From NCBI RefSeq assembly GCF_001280845.1, contig NZ_LGHP01000001.1:2690765-2754764 (forward strand): a DNA stretch of 64,000 nucleotides. The letters are read 5' to 3'. This document shows, piece by piece, positions 40,601 to 50,345 of this stretch (the stretch's first letter is position 1; each line of letters starts with the position of its first letter). A model generated the notes under the pieces. It saw only the letters and a program-made list of their open reading frames with translations. It was not told the origin of the DNA and did not search any database. The stretch is from Bacillus sp. FJAT-28004 (GTDB lineage: Bacteria > Bacillota > Bacilli > Paenibacillales > Paenibacillaceae). The position numbers and the translations under genes were made by a program.

Positions 40601-43030
40601 TTTACCTGTAGGGATGTTGAATGTAAGCCTCTTACCGCTGCCAATACGTTGTCCGTTGACCTCCAGGGTTCCATTTGCATCCGAAAGCGTTGGCGTAATG
40701 GAGAATACGTTAACATCATTGGGAACAATAACTTGGTAATTAATATTGTTCTTATTAAAATGAAACGAAGGTGAGTTAGTCAGGTCCAAACTTTGCAGCG
40801 TTCCGTCATAGATCTGCTGTCCTTCATACATGCTTACTCGAAAGCCGTCAACGAAAAGGTTTTTGTCTTCCAGGTTCACTACCTTGATCGTGTGCTTGCC
40901 TGCTGATAAATTATGATTGCTGTATACCGATATCGAATCGAGTTGAACCTTCTCATATAGATCTATAATTACCGGAGCGGAATCGTCGATGTATACGGCA
41001 ATTTTACCGGAGTATTCATTTTTCTCTGCAATAAGATCGATTCCGGACCCTGTAAATGTATAGGTCAAATAATCTTCCGCTTTCAATGTGGCTTGCACAC
41101 CGCCCATATAAGCGTATTTCCGGCTTTTTGCAAACCATTCACCGTTAAAGGTGATCTCGCCGGTCGCGTTATCGGTCATGAATGTCATAGGTACATCTTG
41201 ACCATCGTAGGGACTTCTTGGCACGGGAATTGCACCCACAGGTTCTCCGGCAGCAGCTTTAACCAGATAATTATGAAGCATTCTGATATATTCAGGGTCA
41301 ATGGTATATTTTCTCGGATCAGACGGGCTAACAGCGCTGTCAGCTATACGTTTTGCAAGATCAGGATTGGTTTGTTTGAGTTGATGCATCAGTTCGTAAT
41401 CCTCAAGTCCGTCTCTTTGGGCCTCGTAGCGCAGCGAGCTCTTAACCGTCATATTATCCTTATCCGGATATACGATCGTGGAATCGCCATAATGAGGGAC
41501 ATACCATACGTTCCATCCCCAATGCAAGTGCCCTTTAACATCGTCTTGACTAAGATTCCAGAATAACAGCCTGCCAGTCATAGTGGGCTGTGTCCAGTGT
41601 CTGTTCAACCACGGAGCCGGATTAGCATCGCAAGTATACACCCACAAGTCTTTGCCTGCCGCTTGCTCCGTTTTATAAAAATCCTTATTGTAATGAAAAA
41701 CCGGCGTTAACGGGACCCAAACATCCACATAGGGTTTGATGGCTTCGTTCATTAAAGTACCGCCCGCATCAGCGTCCAATGTTTTGAAATCCGGAACGAT
41801 TTCTTTTACTTTTCTAGCGATATACGTCATATAGTTTATAGTGCTAGAACCGCTCGGTTCGTCCTTAGTATGCTGATACCAAGTGAAGCCATTAACGTTA
41901 AGCCAACCTTTATCCTCTAAATGATCGTGCAATGCCGTCAAGTAGTTAGTAAGATAAGCGTCTGTTACAGGTAGTGAATTGGGTTCGGGTATTGACGTTA
42001 ACCATGGATCTTGGGGATTATCTTTGTTTGGCCTTTCGCTTTGCGGCATTTGTCCTAATGCATGGATCAAGTGAATGTTCGCAAAATGAGTAATCCCTCT
42101 ATCCATAAAGGTTTGAACATATCGATCGAACAAAGACCAGTCGATATCTTTAGGTATCCCGTCTTTAAAAGACACCATTTTGGTACCATTTGCATTTAAT
42201 AATAAGTCTGTACGAACCCAAATCATGTTCTGGCGATAGTCGCTCATGGTTTTGGCGAAATTATCCATAAGCTCAAACCATTCATCGCTATACGTCTCCA
42301 CTCCGTAATAATACTGACCAACGTCATAACTATTCTGAGTTAAAGGATCATCAACATTCTCAGGTGGATTACCTCCAATCATAAAACCATTCGTCATCGC
42401 CCACTGATAATTAACGAAATTAGCTTCAGAGGTTTGAGGGATTTCAACGTTAGATACCTCAACGTTAATAGGTACTTGATAATCGCCTAAAGTCGTTTTC
42501 ACTGTAACCATACCTTGATAAAGGCCAGGAGCAGCACCGGCTGGAACATAATTCGTTATTAAAATGGGTTGAGTTGAATTTACCGCCACATCTATAGATG
42601 GCTCGTTGGACAGCGGGTCGGGGATTGCTGATAAGGGATAGATTTGCGCGCCTACCAAATCCGGCCAATATTGATTGGGTTGCACGGTATCTTTAAGTTC
42701 GTATTCCGCAAAATGATAGCTTAAGTTGCTGTTTGAGATCGTATTGCCAGAAGATACAAGATCGGAAAATTCAACTCCAGTAATCTCAAAATCGCTATTG
42801 CTTCTTATCGCAATTTGCTCATTTTCGTATTCGTTTCTAGCTGAGACAAGATCAATGCTTTTCCCAGGATTTGCGGGGATCGTACTGGTCCTATATACGG
42901 CTTTCAATGCATTGACCACCCACACGTCCAGTTGGCTGCTGTTAGCATGGACACGAGGAACATTGTCCTGAAGAAAGAAGCTTGTTAGAATCAAAAAGCA
43001 GATCATTTTACACATTGTTCGTTTGAACAT
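37616..43030 (-). CDS. Large S-layer-anchored cell-surface glycoside hydrolase-like protein
   Basis: 1804 aa. Order: signal peptide (1-29); DUF4091/GH123-like catalytic region (about 30-600) with TLDADAGGTLMNE and the family motif EAQRDGLEDYELMHQL; a beta-sandwich carbohydrate-binding region (to about 735); two cadherin-like beta-sandwich domains, each followed by an F5/8C-like discoidin domain (NIARSYS, GYGVSNMVDGSYG, then YALYELELYN); two InlB-type repeats (HTITASAGENGTISPNG); a linker; and three SLH domains (about 1620-1804; FTDVSKGAWYEDAVSIAVKA). It should attach to the cell wall polymer and act on an external glycan for the neighbouring transporter. Confidence 0.9.
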   Translation of the reverse strand: MFKRTMCKMICFLILTSFFLQDNVPRVHANSSQLDVWVVNALKAVYRTSTIPANPGKSIDLVSARNEYENEQIAIRSNSDFEITGVEFSDLVSSGNTISNSNLSYHFAEYELKDTVQPNQYWPDLVGAQIYPLSAIPDPLSNEPSIDVAVNSTQPILITNYVPAGAAPGLYQGMVTVKTTLGDYQVPINVEVSNVEIPQTSEANFVNYQWAMTNGFMIGGNPPENVDDPLTQNSYDVGQYYYGVETYSDEWFELMDNFAKTMSDYRQNMIWVRTDLLLNANGTKMVSFKDGIPKDIDWSLFDRYVQTFMDRGITHFANIHLIHALGQMPQSERPNKDNPQDPWLTSIPEPNSLPVTDAYLTNYLTALHDHLEDKGWLNVNGFTWYQHTKDEPSGSSTINYMTYIARKVKEIVPDFKTLDADAGGTLMNEAIKPYVDVWVPLTPVFHYNKDFYKTEQAAGKDLWVYTCDANPAPWLNRHWTQPTMTGRLLFWNLSQDDVKGHLHWGWNVWYVPHYGDSTIVYPDKDNMTVKSSLRYEAQRDGLEDYELMHQLKQTNPDLAKRIADSAVSPSDPRKYTIDPEYIRMLHNYLVKAAAGEPVGAIPVPRSPYDGQDVPMTFMTDNATGEITFNGEWFAKSRKYAYMGGVQATLKAEDYLTYTFTGSGIDLIAEKNEYSGKIAVYIDDSAPVIIDLYEKVQLDSISVYSNHNLSAGKHTIKVVNLEDKNLFVDGFRVSMYEGQQIYDGTLQSLDLTNSPSFHFNKNNINYQVIVPNDVNVFSITPTLSDANGTLEVNGQRIGSGKRLTFNIPTGKSKIHIRSTASDGETTRLYTLNFLKGNVNQPTTNIARSYSAITATAAREDSSGYGVSNMVDGSYGSMFASISGYTNTHPFPHEINLTWDQQMTFNTIVMATPSGLLQGITDIDVEATSDGTNWTTIAKRVPIQWNSSTDDNKMEYTYANIPTVNDALKLRIRVNDANNTYWGIYALYELELYNLPDNGEISPVADGTLRNLAISNVPSFTFDNSTTTYPVMIPNDVNTIAITATLSDEAGTLQINGKTVDNNTAQAIDIPIGKSMVHIKSTASDGTTSMLYTLNILKGNVNEPGTNIARSYSTITASAAREDNSGYGVSNMVDGSYGTMFASLRANHQFPHQINLTWEQPQTFNTIVMATTSGLLQGISNIDVQASTDGVNFETIANGVPIQWKSSVDDNVMEYTFANIPTIKDAMKLRIQINDANYTTWGMYALYELELYNLRENGEIGAKTHTITASAGENGTISPNGAVVVDEGADQTFTFNPNNGYEIDKLWVNGTDVSVTANVYTVTNVTADHMINVTFKPKDTGGGNQTHTITASAGENGTISPNGAVVVDEGADQTFTFNPNAGYEIDKVSLDGTDVSVTANVYTVAKVTADHMINVTFKPKDTGGGDNNPSTGGGSGTVNGNTLIVKTEDLTSTASNGVVTIIAKDKEKIVLPANAAELLGHNQLVIQMGPFTLDVPAELLKQLVDKLSAEDKQNSKIELIMTPLSESDANNLLAISQSSTLAQIKLSGKVINFSLSIVGKDGKVTSLSSFDKPMTIRFKVDPSLNPKLTGIYYLADNGSLEYVRGTFINGEWVANIHHFSKYAMLEFKKSFTDVKSTHWAADAIEQLAAKHIIDGTSAAMFEPERSITRAEFTAMLVKALNLTSVGESKFTDVSKGAWYEDAVSIAVKAGIIKGTSTTTFDPNARIKREEMVTMMMRAYVILKDVKLNGNTASFFTDESAVAAWALDSVRAAAALHFINGRDSNKFVPSGISSRAEAAALLNRVLQ

Positions 43031-43077
43031 AGATCAACAATCCTCTCATTCTTTTTTTTTATTTCAGAAACCATCTT

Positions 43078-43091
43078 TTGAAGCGCTTACA
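43078..43091. promoter_or_regulatory. Candidate catabolite-responsive element (cre)
   Basis: TTGAAGCGCTTACA matches the CcpA box consensus at 12 of 14 positions, including the CG core. It lies 48 bases upstream of the start codon of the SLH-protein gene, a common repression position. Carbon catabolite control of this locus would fit. Confidence 0.55.
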
Positions 43092-43196
43092 GAGGTAGTT
43101 GACAACGCCGTCTGTTCACATATACATTGTATTATCATTTGAAACCCTGCAAAATAACAGTATTTTTTGAAATCTAACAGATTTCGATTAGAAACA

Positions 43197-43236
43197 AAAA
43201 AAGGGCCGTGCTCTTATGAGCATTGACCCTTTTTTG
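43197..43236. terminator. Bidirectional terminator-like hairpin
   Basis: AAAAAGGG and CCCTTTTT bracket GCTC/GAGC. It lies just after the sensor kinase stop codon. Confidence 0.7.
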
Positions 43237-43243
43237 ATCATGA

Positions 43244-44953
43244 CTATTGTTCACTTATGTGACGATACTGTGGTATGCGTACGATAACTGAAGTGCCAAT
43301 CCCGGATTGACTATGAATTAAAATCCCGTATTCGGATCCAAATAAGAGCTGTAATCTTTCTTGAACATTTTTAATGCCATAACCAGCACTTTCATGTTCA
43401 AGAATACGCTCAATCTTATACGGTTCCATACCGACGCCATTATCCTCCACGACAAAAACAATATCCTCACCGTCGAGATTTGCCCGCAGGATGAGTTTAC
43501 CTCGACCCTCCCGCTTAAGATCGATGCCATGCATAATCGAGTTTTCAACAATCGGCTGCAAAATCAAATGGATCATTTCAAATTGAAATACCTTGTCGTC
43601 CACATCAAATTCTACGTCAAACCTTTTATTGTGCATTGCTAATTGAATATGTATGTACGCTTGGACGTTTGTCCATTCATCTTGAATCGAAATAATCTGC
43701 TTCCCTTTATTTAAAGTCGTTCTGTAATAACTAGATAGATGATTCACCAAGTCACTAATTTCTTGGGCATCGATACGCAGCGCTTTTGAATTAATTAAAG
43801 ATAAAGAATTGTATAGAAAATGGGGATTAATCTGAGCTTGTAGCGCTTTCAGTTCGGCAGACTTTTGCGTGATTTTTGTTTGATATACCTCCGAAATGAG
43901 CTGATTAATTTGTTTAAGCATAGAACCGAATCGATTGGTAAGCTGCCCGATTTCATCTTTGGAATTCGCTGATACAACAATAGTAAGATCACCGTCTTCC
44001 ACCATCTTCATTTTGGTGTTTAATTTCTCGATTCCTTTTAACAGCGTTTCTGAGAACAAGAAGATAATAATACTGAGGAAAACCATGCAGATGAGTACAA
44101 TGATTCCCGTCGCGCTTAAAATATTGCCAATGCCTGTTTTGTGCTGATTGTCGGGAACCATATAATGCAGTATCCAATCGGTTTGAGGAATATCTTTGTT
44201 TACAACTAAATAGGATTCGCCACCTAATCTTACTTTTGAAGTACCCTTCCTTGAAAGTGATTGAAGTTGAACATCATCCATTTGCCCAACATGCTCTGAT
44301 AATACGGGCCGATTCTGTCTATCGGTGATGATGATGCCATTCCCACCATTCACCCTACCAATGAAATCGCCGAAGATCTTATTGTAATCAAACCTGACAT
44401 AAAGTACTGCGCTCACGGTTTGAAACTCGATATTGTAAATCACTCTTGTGGCAAACAACTCTCCATCTTCGAACCACCACTTCGTTGTATCACTGCCCTT
44501 AGTCACTTGATACCAATCCTTATCCCTAGCTACTGAAGAAGGAGTCATGAAGTTTCCTACTTCAGATTGATGAATCTCGGAGTACAACATAATCTCATTC
44601 ATATCCCTAACCATATACATCAAGTTAAAAAAAATAGGTTCAATTTTATCATTCAGCATCATAAGTTGTGTGTACAAATCCAGATTCGGGTTACTCATCA
44701 ACTCAATAACCGTAGGATGGAAAACTATCGATTTTATTGACACATCCTGCCTCTGAAGTCGGTAACTGATCTCTAGTGTGACCTTCTTCGCCTCGTTATC
44801 CGCGCTTTGCAAAAACTGGCTTTCCAATGAAGATTTAGAGTTATGGTAGGCATACAAGCCCAGTACAATGGTTGGCAGGAAGATGACAATCACATAAGAA
44901 AGCAATAATTTCTGGCGCAGGCGGAGATTACGGATAAATTTGAGTAGAGTCAC
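43244..44953 (-). CDS. YesM-type sensor histidine kinase
   Basis: 569 aa membrane sensor. Transmembrane segments at about 15-35 and 285-310 bracket an extracellular dCache-like sensor domain. A HAMP domain (LNTKMKMVEDGDLTIVVSAN) follows, then the His_kinase motif QINPHFLYNSLSLINSKALR with the phosphorylated His, and an HATPase_c domain (ENSIMHGIDL, VEDNGVGMEP, GYGIKNVQERLQLLFG). It overlaps the response regulator by four bases. This class senses sugars for adjacent ABC transporters. Confidence 0.93.
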   Translation of the reverse strand: MTLLKFIRNLRLRQKLLLSYVIVIFLPTIVLGLYAYHNSKSSLESQFLQSADNEAKKVTLEISYRLQRQDVSIKSIVFHPTVIELMSNPNLDLYTQLMMLNDKIEPIFFNLMYMVRDMNEIMLYSEIHQSEVGNFMTPSSVARDKDWYQVTKGSDTTKWWFEDGELFATRVIYNIEFQTVSAVLYVRFDYNKIFGDFIGRVNGGNGIIITDRQNRPVLSEHVGQMDDVQLQSLSRKGTSKVRLGGESYLVVNKDIPQTDWILHYMVPDNQHKTGIGNILSATGIIVLICMVFLSIIIFLFSETLLKGIEKLNTKMKMVEDGDLTIVVSANSKDEIGQLTNRFGSMLKQINQLISEVYQTKITQKSAELKALQAQINPHFLYNSLSLINSKALRIDAQEISDLVNHLSSYYRTTLNKGKQIISIQDEWTNVQAYIHIQLAMHNKRFDVEFDVDDKVFQFEMIHLILQPIVENSIMHGIDLKREGRGKLILRANLDGEDIVFVVEDNGVGMEPYKIERILEHESAGYGIKNVQERLQLLFGSEYGILIHSQSGIGTSVIVRIPQYRHISEQ

Positions 44954-46521
44954 CTCCGCCCACCCACCTCACGATATTGAACAGGAGTCAAGCCATTATA
45001 TTGCTTAAACATTAAATTAAAATAGGAAGTGTTCGTGAATCCAACTGTACTGGCAATATCAACAACTTTAATCGTTGAATCTCGCAGCAACTCCTTCGCT
45101 CGCTCCATACGAACGGCTGTAATATATTTGACTAGGTTTTGACCTGTACTTTTTTTAAACAAAAAACTTAAATAACTTGGCGATAAAAAGACGCGATTGG
45201 CTAAATAGGCGACCCCAATATCACTTCCGTATTCCATCTGGATGAGTGTCTGAACATCTTCAATCACTTTGCGGCATTGATCATCTGTCGCCGTTTCGAT
45301 TTGCAGCAAATGCTCCTGGAAAACGGATAAAATGACTTGCCTCAACTCAGTAATCGAATTGCATAGTGCGATTCGCTCAAAACCATTCTTTAGTAAATTG
45401 CTGTTTCTTTTGCCTTGAGACTCTACTATTTTCTTTAATATTTCTGTAAATAATAACTTGGCATACATAGAACTAAAGCGCTTACCACTGCGCATACTCG
45501 CAATAAGAAACTCTATACGATGCTCAAGTGTACGATATTCATTTCGTGCAATTGAAGTATAAATATCCTTCAGCATAAGCTCTAACGATTCGTCGTCTAT
45601 ATGGTCATGAATGCTTTCATCTTCTTTGGAACAAACGACACTGCTTTCCATAAAAAACCGAAAATTCATTAACTCTTCCATTTGGGTGAACTCGTCATGA
45701 AGTCCCTCTAGCTTATCAACCGGACTACCAACAATAATGAAACTTCGCCGATCGAAGCGAGTCTCAAGCCATTCTTTAACCCAATCCCCATAAACCATAA
45801 GCTCTTGCAGGTTATCGCTGTTCTTTGAAGCTGGATCAATAGCGACTAGCATGATGCTTTGATACTCATTCATATTTAAAAAAAGCATCTCTTGTTTACA
45901 AGTCGATTGAAGAAATTCGAACACTTCTGTATGATGTTGATCAAAAAAACGATTTTGCAATCCAATCATAATCATATACATCCGCATATTTACCAGATCG
46001 TTTAGGCCTGCAAAAGCTGCCCGTTCCTCGTAATGGACGTCACTCTCACGACCTTGAAGGAGATCAAACAGGAGCTTCTCTTTCTCATACGCCACTCCTT
46101 TATGAAAACCTTTGATCAGCAGCTCATCTTTCTCCCTCTGAAGTCGTTCGTCCTCTAGTATAGCGATTATGGATTGGAACATTTTGAGGAATTCCTTCAC
46201 ATCGATCGGCTTCAACATATAATTAACCGTTCCAAGCTGAATCGCTTTTTGTGCATATTCAAATTCCCCGTAAGCACTGTAAATAAGCACCTTAAGGTCC
46301 GGAAGGACTACTTTTGCCTGCTTAATTAACTCTAGACCGTCCATGAATGGCATGCGAATATCCGTGAATAACAGATCTACATGATGGCCCCTTATATATT
46401 CCAGAGCTACTTCCCCATCATTGGCCTGAGCAACAGAAAATGGTAGAGCATGCTTATGAATAAGCCATTCTATGGCTTCGATTTCTGCTTGTTGATCATC
46501 GACGACTAATATATGATACAT
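44950..46521 (-). CDS. YesN-type response regulator with AraC DNA-binding domain
   Basis: 523 aa. Receiver domain with the acidic pair in ILVVDDQQAEIEAIEWL, phosphoacceptor Asp in VDLLFTDIRMPFMDGLELI and Lys in MLKPIDVKEF. A long middle region, then a C-terminal AraC double helix-turn-helix (VAYLANRVFLSPSYLSFLFK and VGFTNTSYFNLMFKQYNGLT). Stop overlaps the kinase start (four bases). It should activate the divergent ABC-transporter operon at 46767 and possibly the surface-protein and fucosidase genes. Confidence 0.93.
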   Translation of the reverse strand: MYHILVVDDQQAEIEAIEWLIHKHALPFSVAQANDGEVALEYIRGHHVDLLFTDIRMPFMDGLELIKQAKVVLPDLKVLIYSAYGEFEYAQKAIQLGTVNYMLKPIDVKEFLKMFQSIIAILEDERLQREKDELLIKGFHKGVAYEKEKLLFDLLQGRESDVHYEERAAFAGLNDLVNMRMYMIMIGLQNRFFDQHHTEVFEFLQSTCKQEMLFLNMNEYQSIMLVAIDPASKNSDNLQELMVYGDWVKEWLETRFDRRSFIIVGSPVDKLEGLHDEFTQMEELMNFRFFMESSVVCSKEDESIHDHIDDESLELMLKDIYTSIARNEYRTLEHRIEFLIASMRSGKRFSSMYAKLLFTEILKKIVESQGKRNSNLLKNGFERIALCNSITELRQVILSVFQEHLLQIETATDDQCRKVIEDVQTLIQMEYGSDIGVAYLANRVFLSPSYLSFLFKKSTGQNLVKYITAVRMERAKELLRDSTIKVVDIASTVGFTNTSYFNLMFKQYNGLTPVQYREVGGRR

Positions 46522-46766
46522 ATTTCCCTCCCTGTCTGTTCAATCGATGGCTATTCACTCACCTCTTGAGGATACTCACTACAATCCAAAGCATAGCACA
46601 CTGGACATTCCAATTCATACCATTGTATTAAATCACATTCTTTAGTTCTTACTTCCAAATGAATTCTGTTAGGTTTCGCAAAAATCTGTTATTTCGATGA
46701 AAATGACATTTATACTACAATGATAAATGTATTGAGAAACAAACTATCTATTTGGGAGGTCTTTGT

Positions 46767-48086
46767 ATGAAGAGAACATGGATAATCTCCGCTATCGCTA
46801 TACTCGCCTTCACGATCCTATTTACAGGCTGCGGTAAGAACAGTACGGAGAATAGCAGCACAAAGGGAAATGCAACAGCGAAGGATACAACCGAAACGAA
46901 AGAAACTCAGGATCCAGAACCAGTAAAGAAAGTGAAAGTCAGATTATCGTATTGGAACAAAGAAGACAGTGTAAAGACACTACTGCAATTATTCAAAGAT
47001 AAACTTCCCGATGTAGATGTGGAGTATCAGTTCATCGATAACAAGACTTACGCAGATGTCATCAAAACACAACTTGCAGCAGGCGAGGGTCCTGACATTA
47101 TCGGTGGAATAATTGATGCTAATACGGTCAAAACAGGTTACTTCGAAGATTTAACAGAACGCTACGCTAGCAAGTATCATGAAACCGGCACGTCCACGGT
47201 AACATTTGATAATAAACTGTACGGGTTGCCGCAAGCGAGTTGGTTTAACGGGGTTTTCTATAACGTTGAACTATTCACCAAATATAACTTGAAAGTACCA
47301 ACAACGCTTGATGAGTACTTCCAAGTAGCGGATGTGCTGAAGAAGAATGGCATCAAACCCCAAGCGATCGGTCTAAAGAATCCTAACGTAGCGGGCCAGT
47401 CCTTCCTTGGTTTGGCATTAAATGATTTTATCGGCACAGAAGAAGGGAAAAAATGGAATGACGATTTTGGTAAAGGAACCGCGAAAATAGCCGATGCGCT
47501 GGAGCCTGCTTTGACGACATGGACTGAATACTTGAAACACGGTGTCTTCACCAAAGATATGCTTGGGCTTGAAGAAGAACAAGCCATTGACGAGTTTACA
47601 AGCGGCAAGGCAGCTATGTTCCAAGCAGGGCCTTGGTACATGGAAACCTTTAAACAAAAAGCGCCAAACATGAAGATTGATATGTTCCCGAACCTGGGCA
47701 CAAAAGGCGGTCCGGGATGGATGGTCGGTGGTCCAGGAGTATCGTTTGGTTTGAATGCGAAGTCCGAAGTCAAAGATGCGGCGTACAAGGTGCTTGATCT
47801 GTTATCCACACCAGAAGGTCAGAATGCTTACTGGGCCGATAATAAAGGCGGTTCATCTTTCTTGAAAGGCGTTACTTTTGAAATGCCAGCTGAGTATAAC
47901 GGTGCTCAAGAAGCTTTCAAGGCGGGTAATGTCATGTTCCCTGTTAATAATTGGGGCGTAGCTTTTGCTGCTTTCACAGATCTGGGAAAAGGTATTCAAG
48001 AACTCGTAGCCGGTATCAAAACGCCTCATCAAGTGCTAGAAGCGGTAGACAAGAAAGCAACTGAACTGCTGGAGAAATCTAAATAG
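46767..48086 (+). CDS. ABC transporter sugar-binding lipoprotein
   Basis: About 439 aa. Signal peptide ending in FTILFTGC (lipobox), then a Lys/Thr/Glu-rich linker and a family 1 extracellular solute-binding fold (VRLSYWNKEDSVKTLLQLFK, ADVIKTQLAAGEGPDIIGG, SGKAAMFQAGPWYM). Start at 46767 with GGGAGG eight bases upstream. Binds an oligosaccharide outside the membrane for the two permeases that follow. The intergenic 46522-46766, shared with the response regulator, should hold the regulator's target. Confidence 0.93.
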   Translation: MKRTWIISAIAILAFTILFTGCGKNSTENSSTKGNATAKDTTETKETQDPEPVKKVKVRLSYWNKEDSVKTLLQLFKDKLPDVDVEYQFIDNKTYADVIKTQLAAGEGPDIIGGIIDANTVKTGYFEDLTERYASKYHETGTSTVTFDNKLYGLPQASWFNGVFYNVELFTKYNLKVPTTLDEYFQVADVLKKNGIKPQAIGLKNPNVAGQSFLGLALNDFIGTEEGKKWNDDFGKGTAKIADALEPALTTWTEYLKHGVFTKDMLGLEEEQAIDEFTSGKAAMFQAGPWYMETFKQKAPNMKIDMFPNLGTKGGPGWMVGGPGVSFGLNAKSEVKDAAYKVLDLLSTPEGQNAYWADNKGGSSFLKGVTFEMPAEYNGAQEAFKAGNVMFPVNNWGVAFAAFTDLGKGIQELVAGIKTPHQVLEAVDKKATELLEKSK

Positions 48087-48154
48087 GCCGTATAAAATAC
48101 AAGGGGCAAAGCGATTTGCCTCTTGTACATCCTATATGCTAAAGGTTGTTACAC

Positions 48155-49042
48155 ATGAACAAACCAAACATTTTCAAACGAGAGATCAATTATGTTTTGC
48201 TTCTGCTTCCTGCCTTACTTATTTATTGTACCTTTTTCATATTTCCGACGTTAAAGACCGCTTTATACAGCTTTACAAACTGGTCGGACGTGCATCCGAC
48301 TGCTGTCAAATTTGTTGGTCTAGACAATTATATCGCTTTATTTAAAGATTCAATCTATTTGACAGGTATTAGAAACACTTTAATCTATGCGGTACTCGCG
48401 ATGCTTGGACAGAATGTACTAGCCATTCCATTAGCGGTGTTTCTCAATAAAAAATTAAAAACAAAAAATCTGCTGCGAGCTGCGTTATTCCTTCCTGCGG
48501 TGTTCAGCGTATTGGTTATCGGTTTTCTCTGGAATTTTATGTACTCACCCTCCGACTTTGGCTTAATTAATCAGCTTGTAGTCGCTCTTGGCTTTGAACG
48601 CATCAATTTTCTCGGCGATCCTCATCTTGCACTTTATTCGGTCATCATTGTCTCCGTATGGCAGTGGGTTGGTTACACAATGGTTATTTATTTGGCCAAC
48701 TTGCAGAGCATCTCAACAGATTATTACGAAGCGGCGAAGATTGACAGAGCGAGTGGGCTGCAAATGTTCCGCTATATCACACTTCCTCTACTGCTTCCGG
48801 CGATCACTTTCAACACGGTTATGGGGATGATAAACGGCATGAAGGTATTTGATATTGTTTATGCCTTGACTGGTGGTGGTCCGGGGTATTCTACGGAAAC
48901 GATCGTATCACTCATGCTGAAGAAAGGGCTCAGTGAAGGGTTCTATAGCTACGGAGCCGCATTCGGTATCGTCTTCGTTATCCTCGTAGGCATCATCACC
49001 TTTATTCATATTTCACTAATCAAGATGTGGGAGCGGCGGTAA
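48155..49042 (+). CDS. ABC transporter permease (MalF/LacF type)
   Basis: About 295 aa with six predicted membrane helices (YVLLLLPALLIYCTFFIF first). The EAA loop YYEAAKIDRASGLQMFRYIT contacts the shared ATPase. The ATG at 48155 is preferred over the TTG at 48146. It follows the binding-protein gene by 68 bases. No ATPase gene is in the locus, as is usual for this class, which shares MsmX-like ATPases. Confidence 0.93.
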   Translation: MNKPNIFKREINYVLLLLPALLIYCTFFIFPTLKTALYSFTNWSDVHPTAVKFVGLDNYIALFKDSIYLTGIRNTLIYAVLAMLGQNVLAIPLAVFLNKKLKTKNLLRAALFLPAVFSVLVIGFLWNFMYSPSDFGLINQLVVALGFERINFLGDPHLALYSVIIVSVWQWVGYTMVIYLANLQSISTDYYEAAKIDRASGLQMFRYITLPLLLPAITFNTVMGMINGMKVFDIVYALTGGGPGYSTETIVSLMLKKGLSEGFYSYGAAFGIVFVILVGIITFIHISLIKMWERR

Positions 49043-49044
49043 TC

Positions 49045-49875
49045 ATGAATCGATATACTAAGGAAACTGCTGTCACGGAAATTCTTATGCTCGTCTTAGC
49101 GGCGATTTTTATGATCCCAGTTTACTACTTGATCATCACGACATTTAAGACGCCAGCTGATGCGGTCTCTCATCCGTTGGGCCTTCCAGTTAACATCACG
49201 TTCGACAATTACATTCGTGCCTTTAAGGCAATGAACTATTTACATGTGTTAGGAAACAACCTTATCATTACGATTTCCTCCGTTGCGGGTATTGCAATAT
49301 TTTCTTCGATGGCTGCTTACAGCTTGATACGACGCACTAATCATTTCAGTCGGATCGTGTTCCTTTTATTCATGGTTGGGATGATGGTACCGTACCAAAT
49401 GGGGATCTTAGCACTGTATAAACAGGTATCCCAGCTTGGGCTTATGAATACCTTCACTGGCATTATTCTAATAGAAATTTGTTACAGCCTTCCGTTCTCT
49501 ATCTTTTTAATTAAAAGCTTTATCAGTTCTACCGTTCCATTTGAACTGGAAGAAGCAGCAAGAGTAGATGGCTGTGGGGTTTGGAGAACATTCTGGCAGA
49601 TTGTGTTCCCGTTGCTTACGCCGGTAATGGCCACTGTAGCTATTTTGAATACACTTGCTGTGTGGAATGATTTCATGACGCCATTGTTGTTCTTGCAATC
49701 CCGTTCAAAGGGTGTATTGCTCTTAGAAGTATTCCGCAACATTGGGCAATTCTCGACCGACTGGACGAATTTCTTCCCGATGATGCTCCTGGCGGTTGCA
49801 CCACTTATTCTGTTCTACATTTTCATGCAAAAATATATCATTAACGGCATCACATCCGGCTCGCTAAAGGGATAG
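49045..49875 (+). CDS. ABC transporter permease (MalG/LacG type)
   Basis: About 276 aa, six predicted helices. EAA loop: ELEEAARVDGCGVWRTFWQI. Begins MNRYTKETAVTEILMLVLAA three bases after the preceding permease, so it is coupled in the operon. GGAGCGG precedes the start. Followed by a strong terminator at 49941. Confidence 0.93.
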   Translation: MNRYTKETAVTEILMLVLAAIFMIPVYYLIITTFKTPADAVSHPLGLPVNITFDNYIRAFKAMNYLHVLGNNLIITISSVAGIAIFSSMAAYSLIRRTNHFSRIVFLLFMVGMMVPYQMGILALYKQVSQLGLMNTFTGIILIEICYSLPFSIFLIKSFISSTVPFELEEAARVDGCGVWRTFWQIVFPLLTPVMATVAILNTLAVWNDFMTPLLFLQSRSKGVLLLEVFRNIGQFSTDWTNFFPMMLLAVAPLILFYIFMQKYIINGITSGSLKG

Positions 49876-49940
49876 GAGCTTAAAGCTTTGTAAGAGAAAG
49901 CTTTGAAGCTGAATACTTCTAATCCTAGATTGTGCGCCTG

Positions 49941-49998
49941 AGACGAATACATGAAAAACCTTAAATCACATGGAGCAAGGTCTCATGTATTCGTCTTT
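49941..49998 (+). terminator. Rho-independent terminator after the ABC operon
   Basis: GACGAATACATGA pairs perfectly with TCATGTATTCGTC, followed by TTTTTCG. Confidence 0.85.
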
Positions 49999-50301
49999 TT
50001 CGCGTGCGTAGCCTGAAGGTGCAAATGAAGATATTATCTGCGAATTCCAAATTACACTAAATAGATGGATATACACTTTTTAGCGATTTTATTTTGTAGT
50101 CTATTTTGGGTTTATTGCGAAAATAGCCGAACACGTGATAAATAGCTTATCAGCAATCGGTATACAATCTTGCTCTTTTTCGGCATTCGGTACTTAATCT
50201 TGTCATCCAACACTTACGTGTATGGCTTGTGTCACAATCAAACTAATAGTCCACAATCACCTGCGTAGGTTGATGTCGGTTAACAAGTCTGTTATTAATT
50301 T

Positions 50302-50345
50302 CAAACAAAGGTTGATCTTCAGTAATGAAGATCAACCTTTGTTTG
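50302..50345. repeat. Perfect 19 bp hairpin in intergenic region
   Basis: CAAACAAAGGTTGATCTTC pairs with its exact complement over the loop AGTAAT. Without a clear T run; the rest of 49999-50540 has no supported gene. It may be a terminator or mobile-element relic. Confidence 0.6.

Noticed and set aside
50050..50300. AT-rich intergenic stretch after the ABC operon as a possible small RNA
   Set aside because: No promoter and only one hairpin; no positive evidence.
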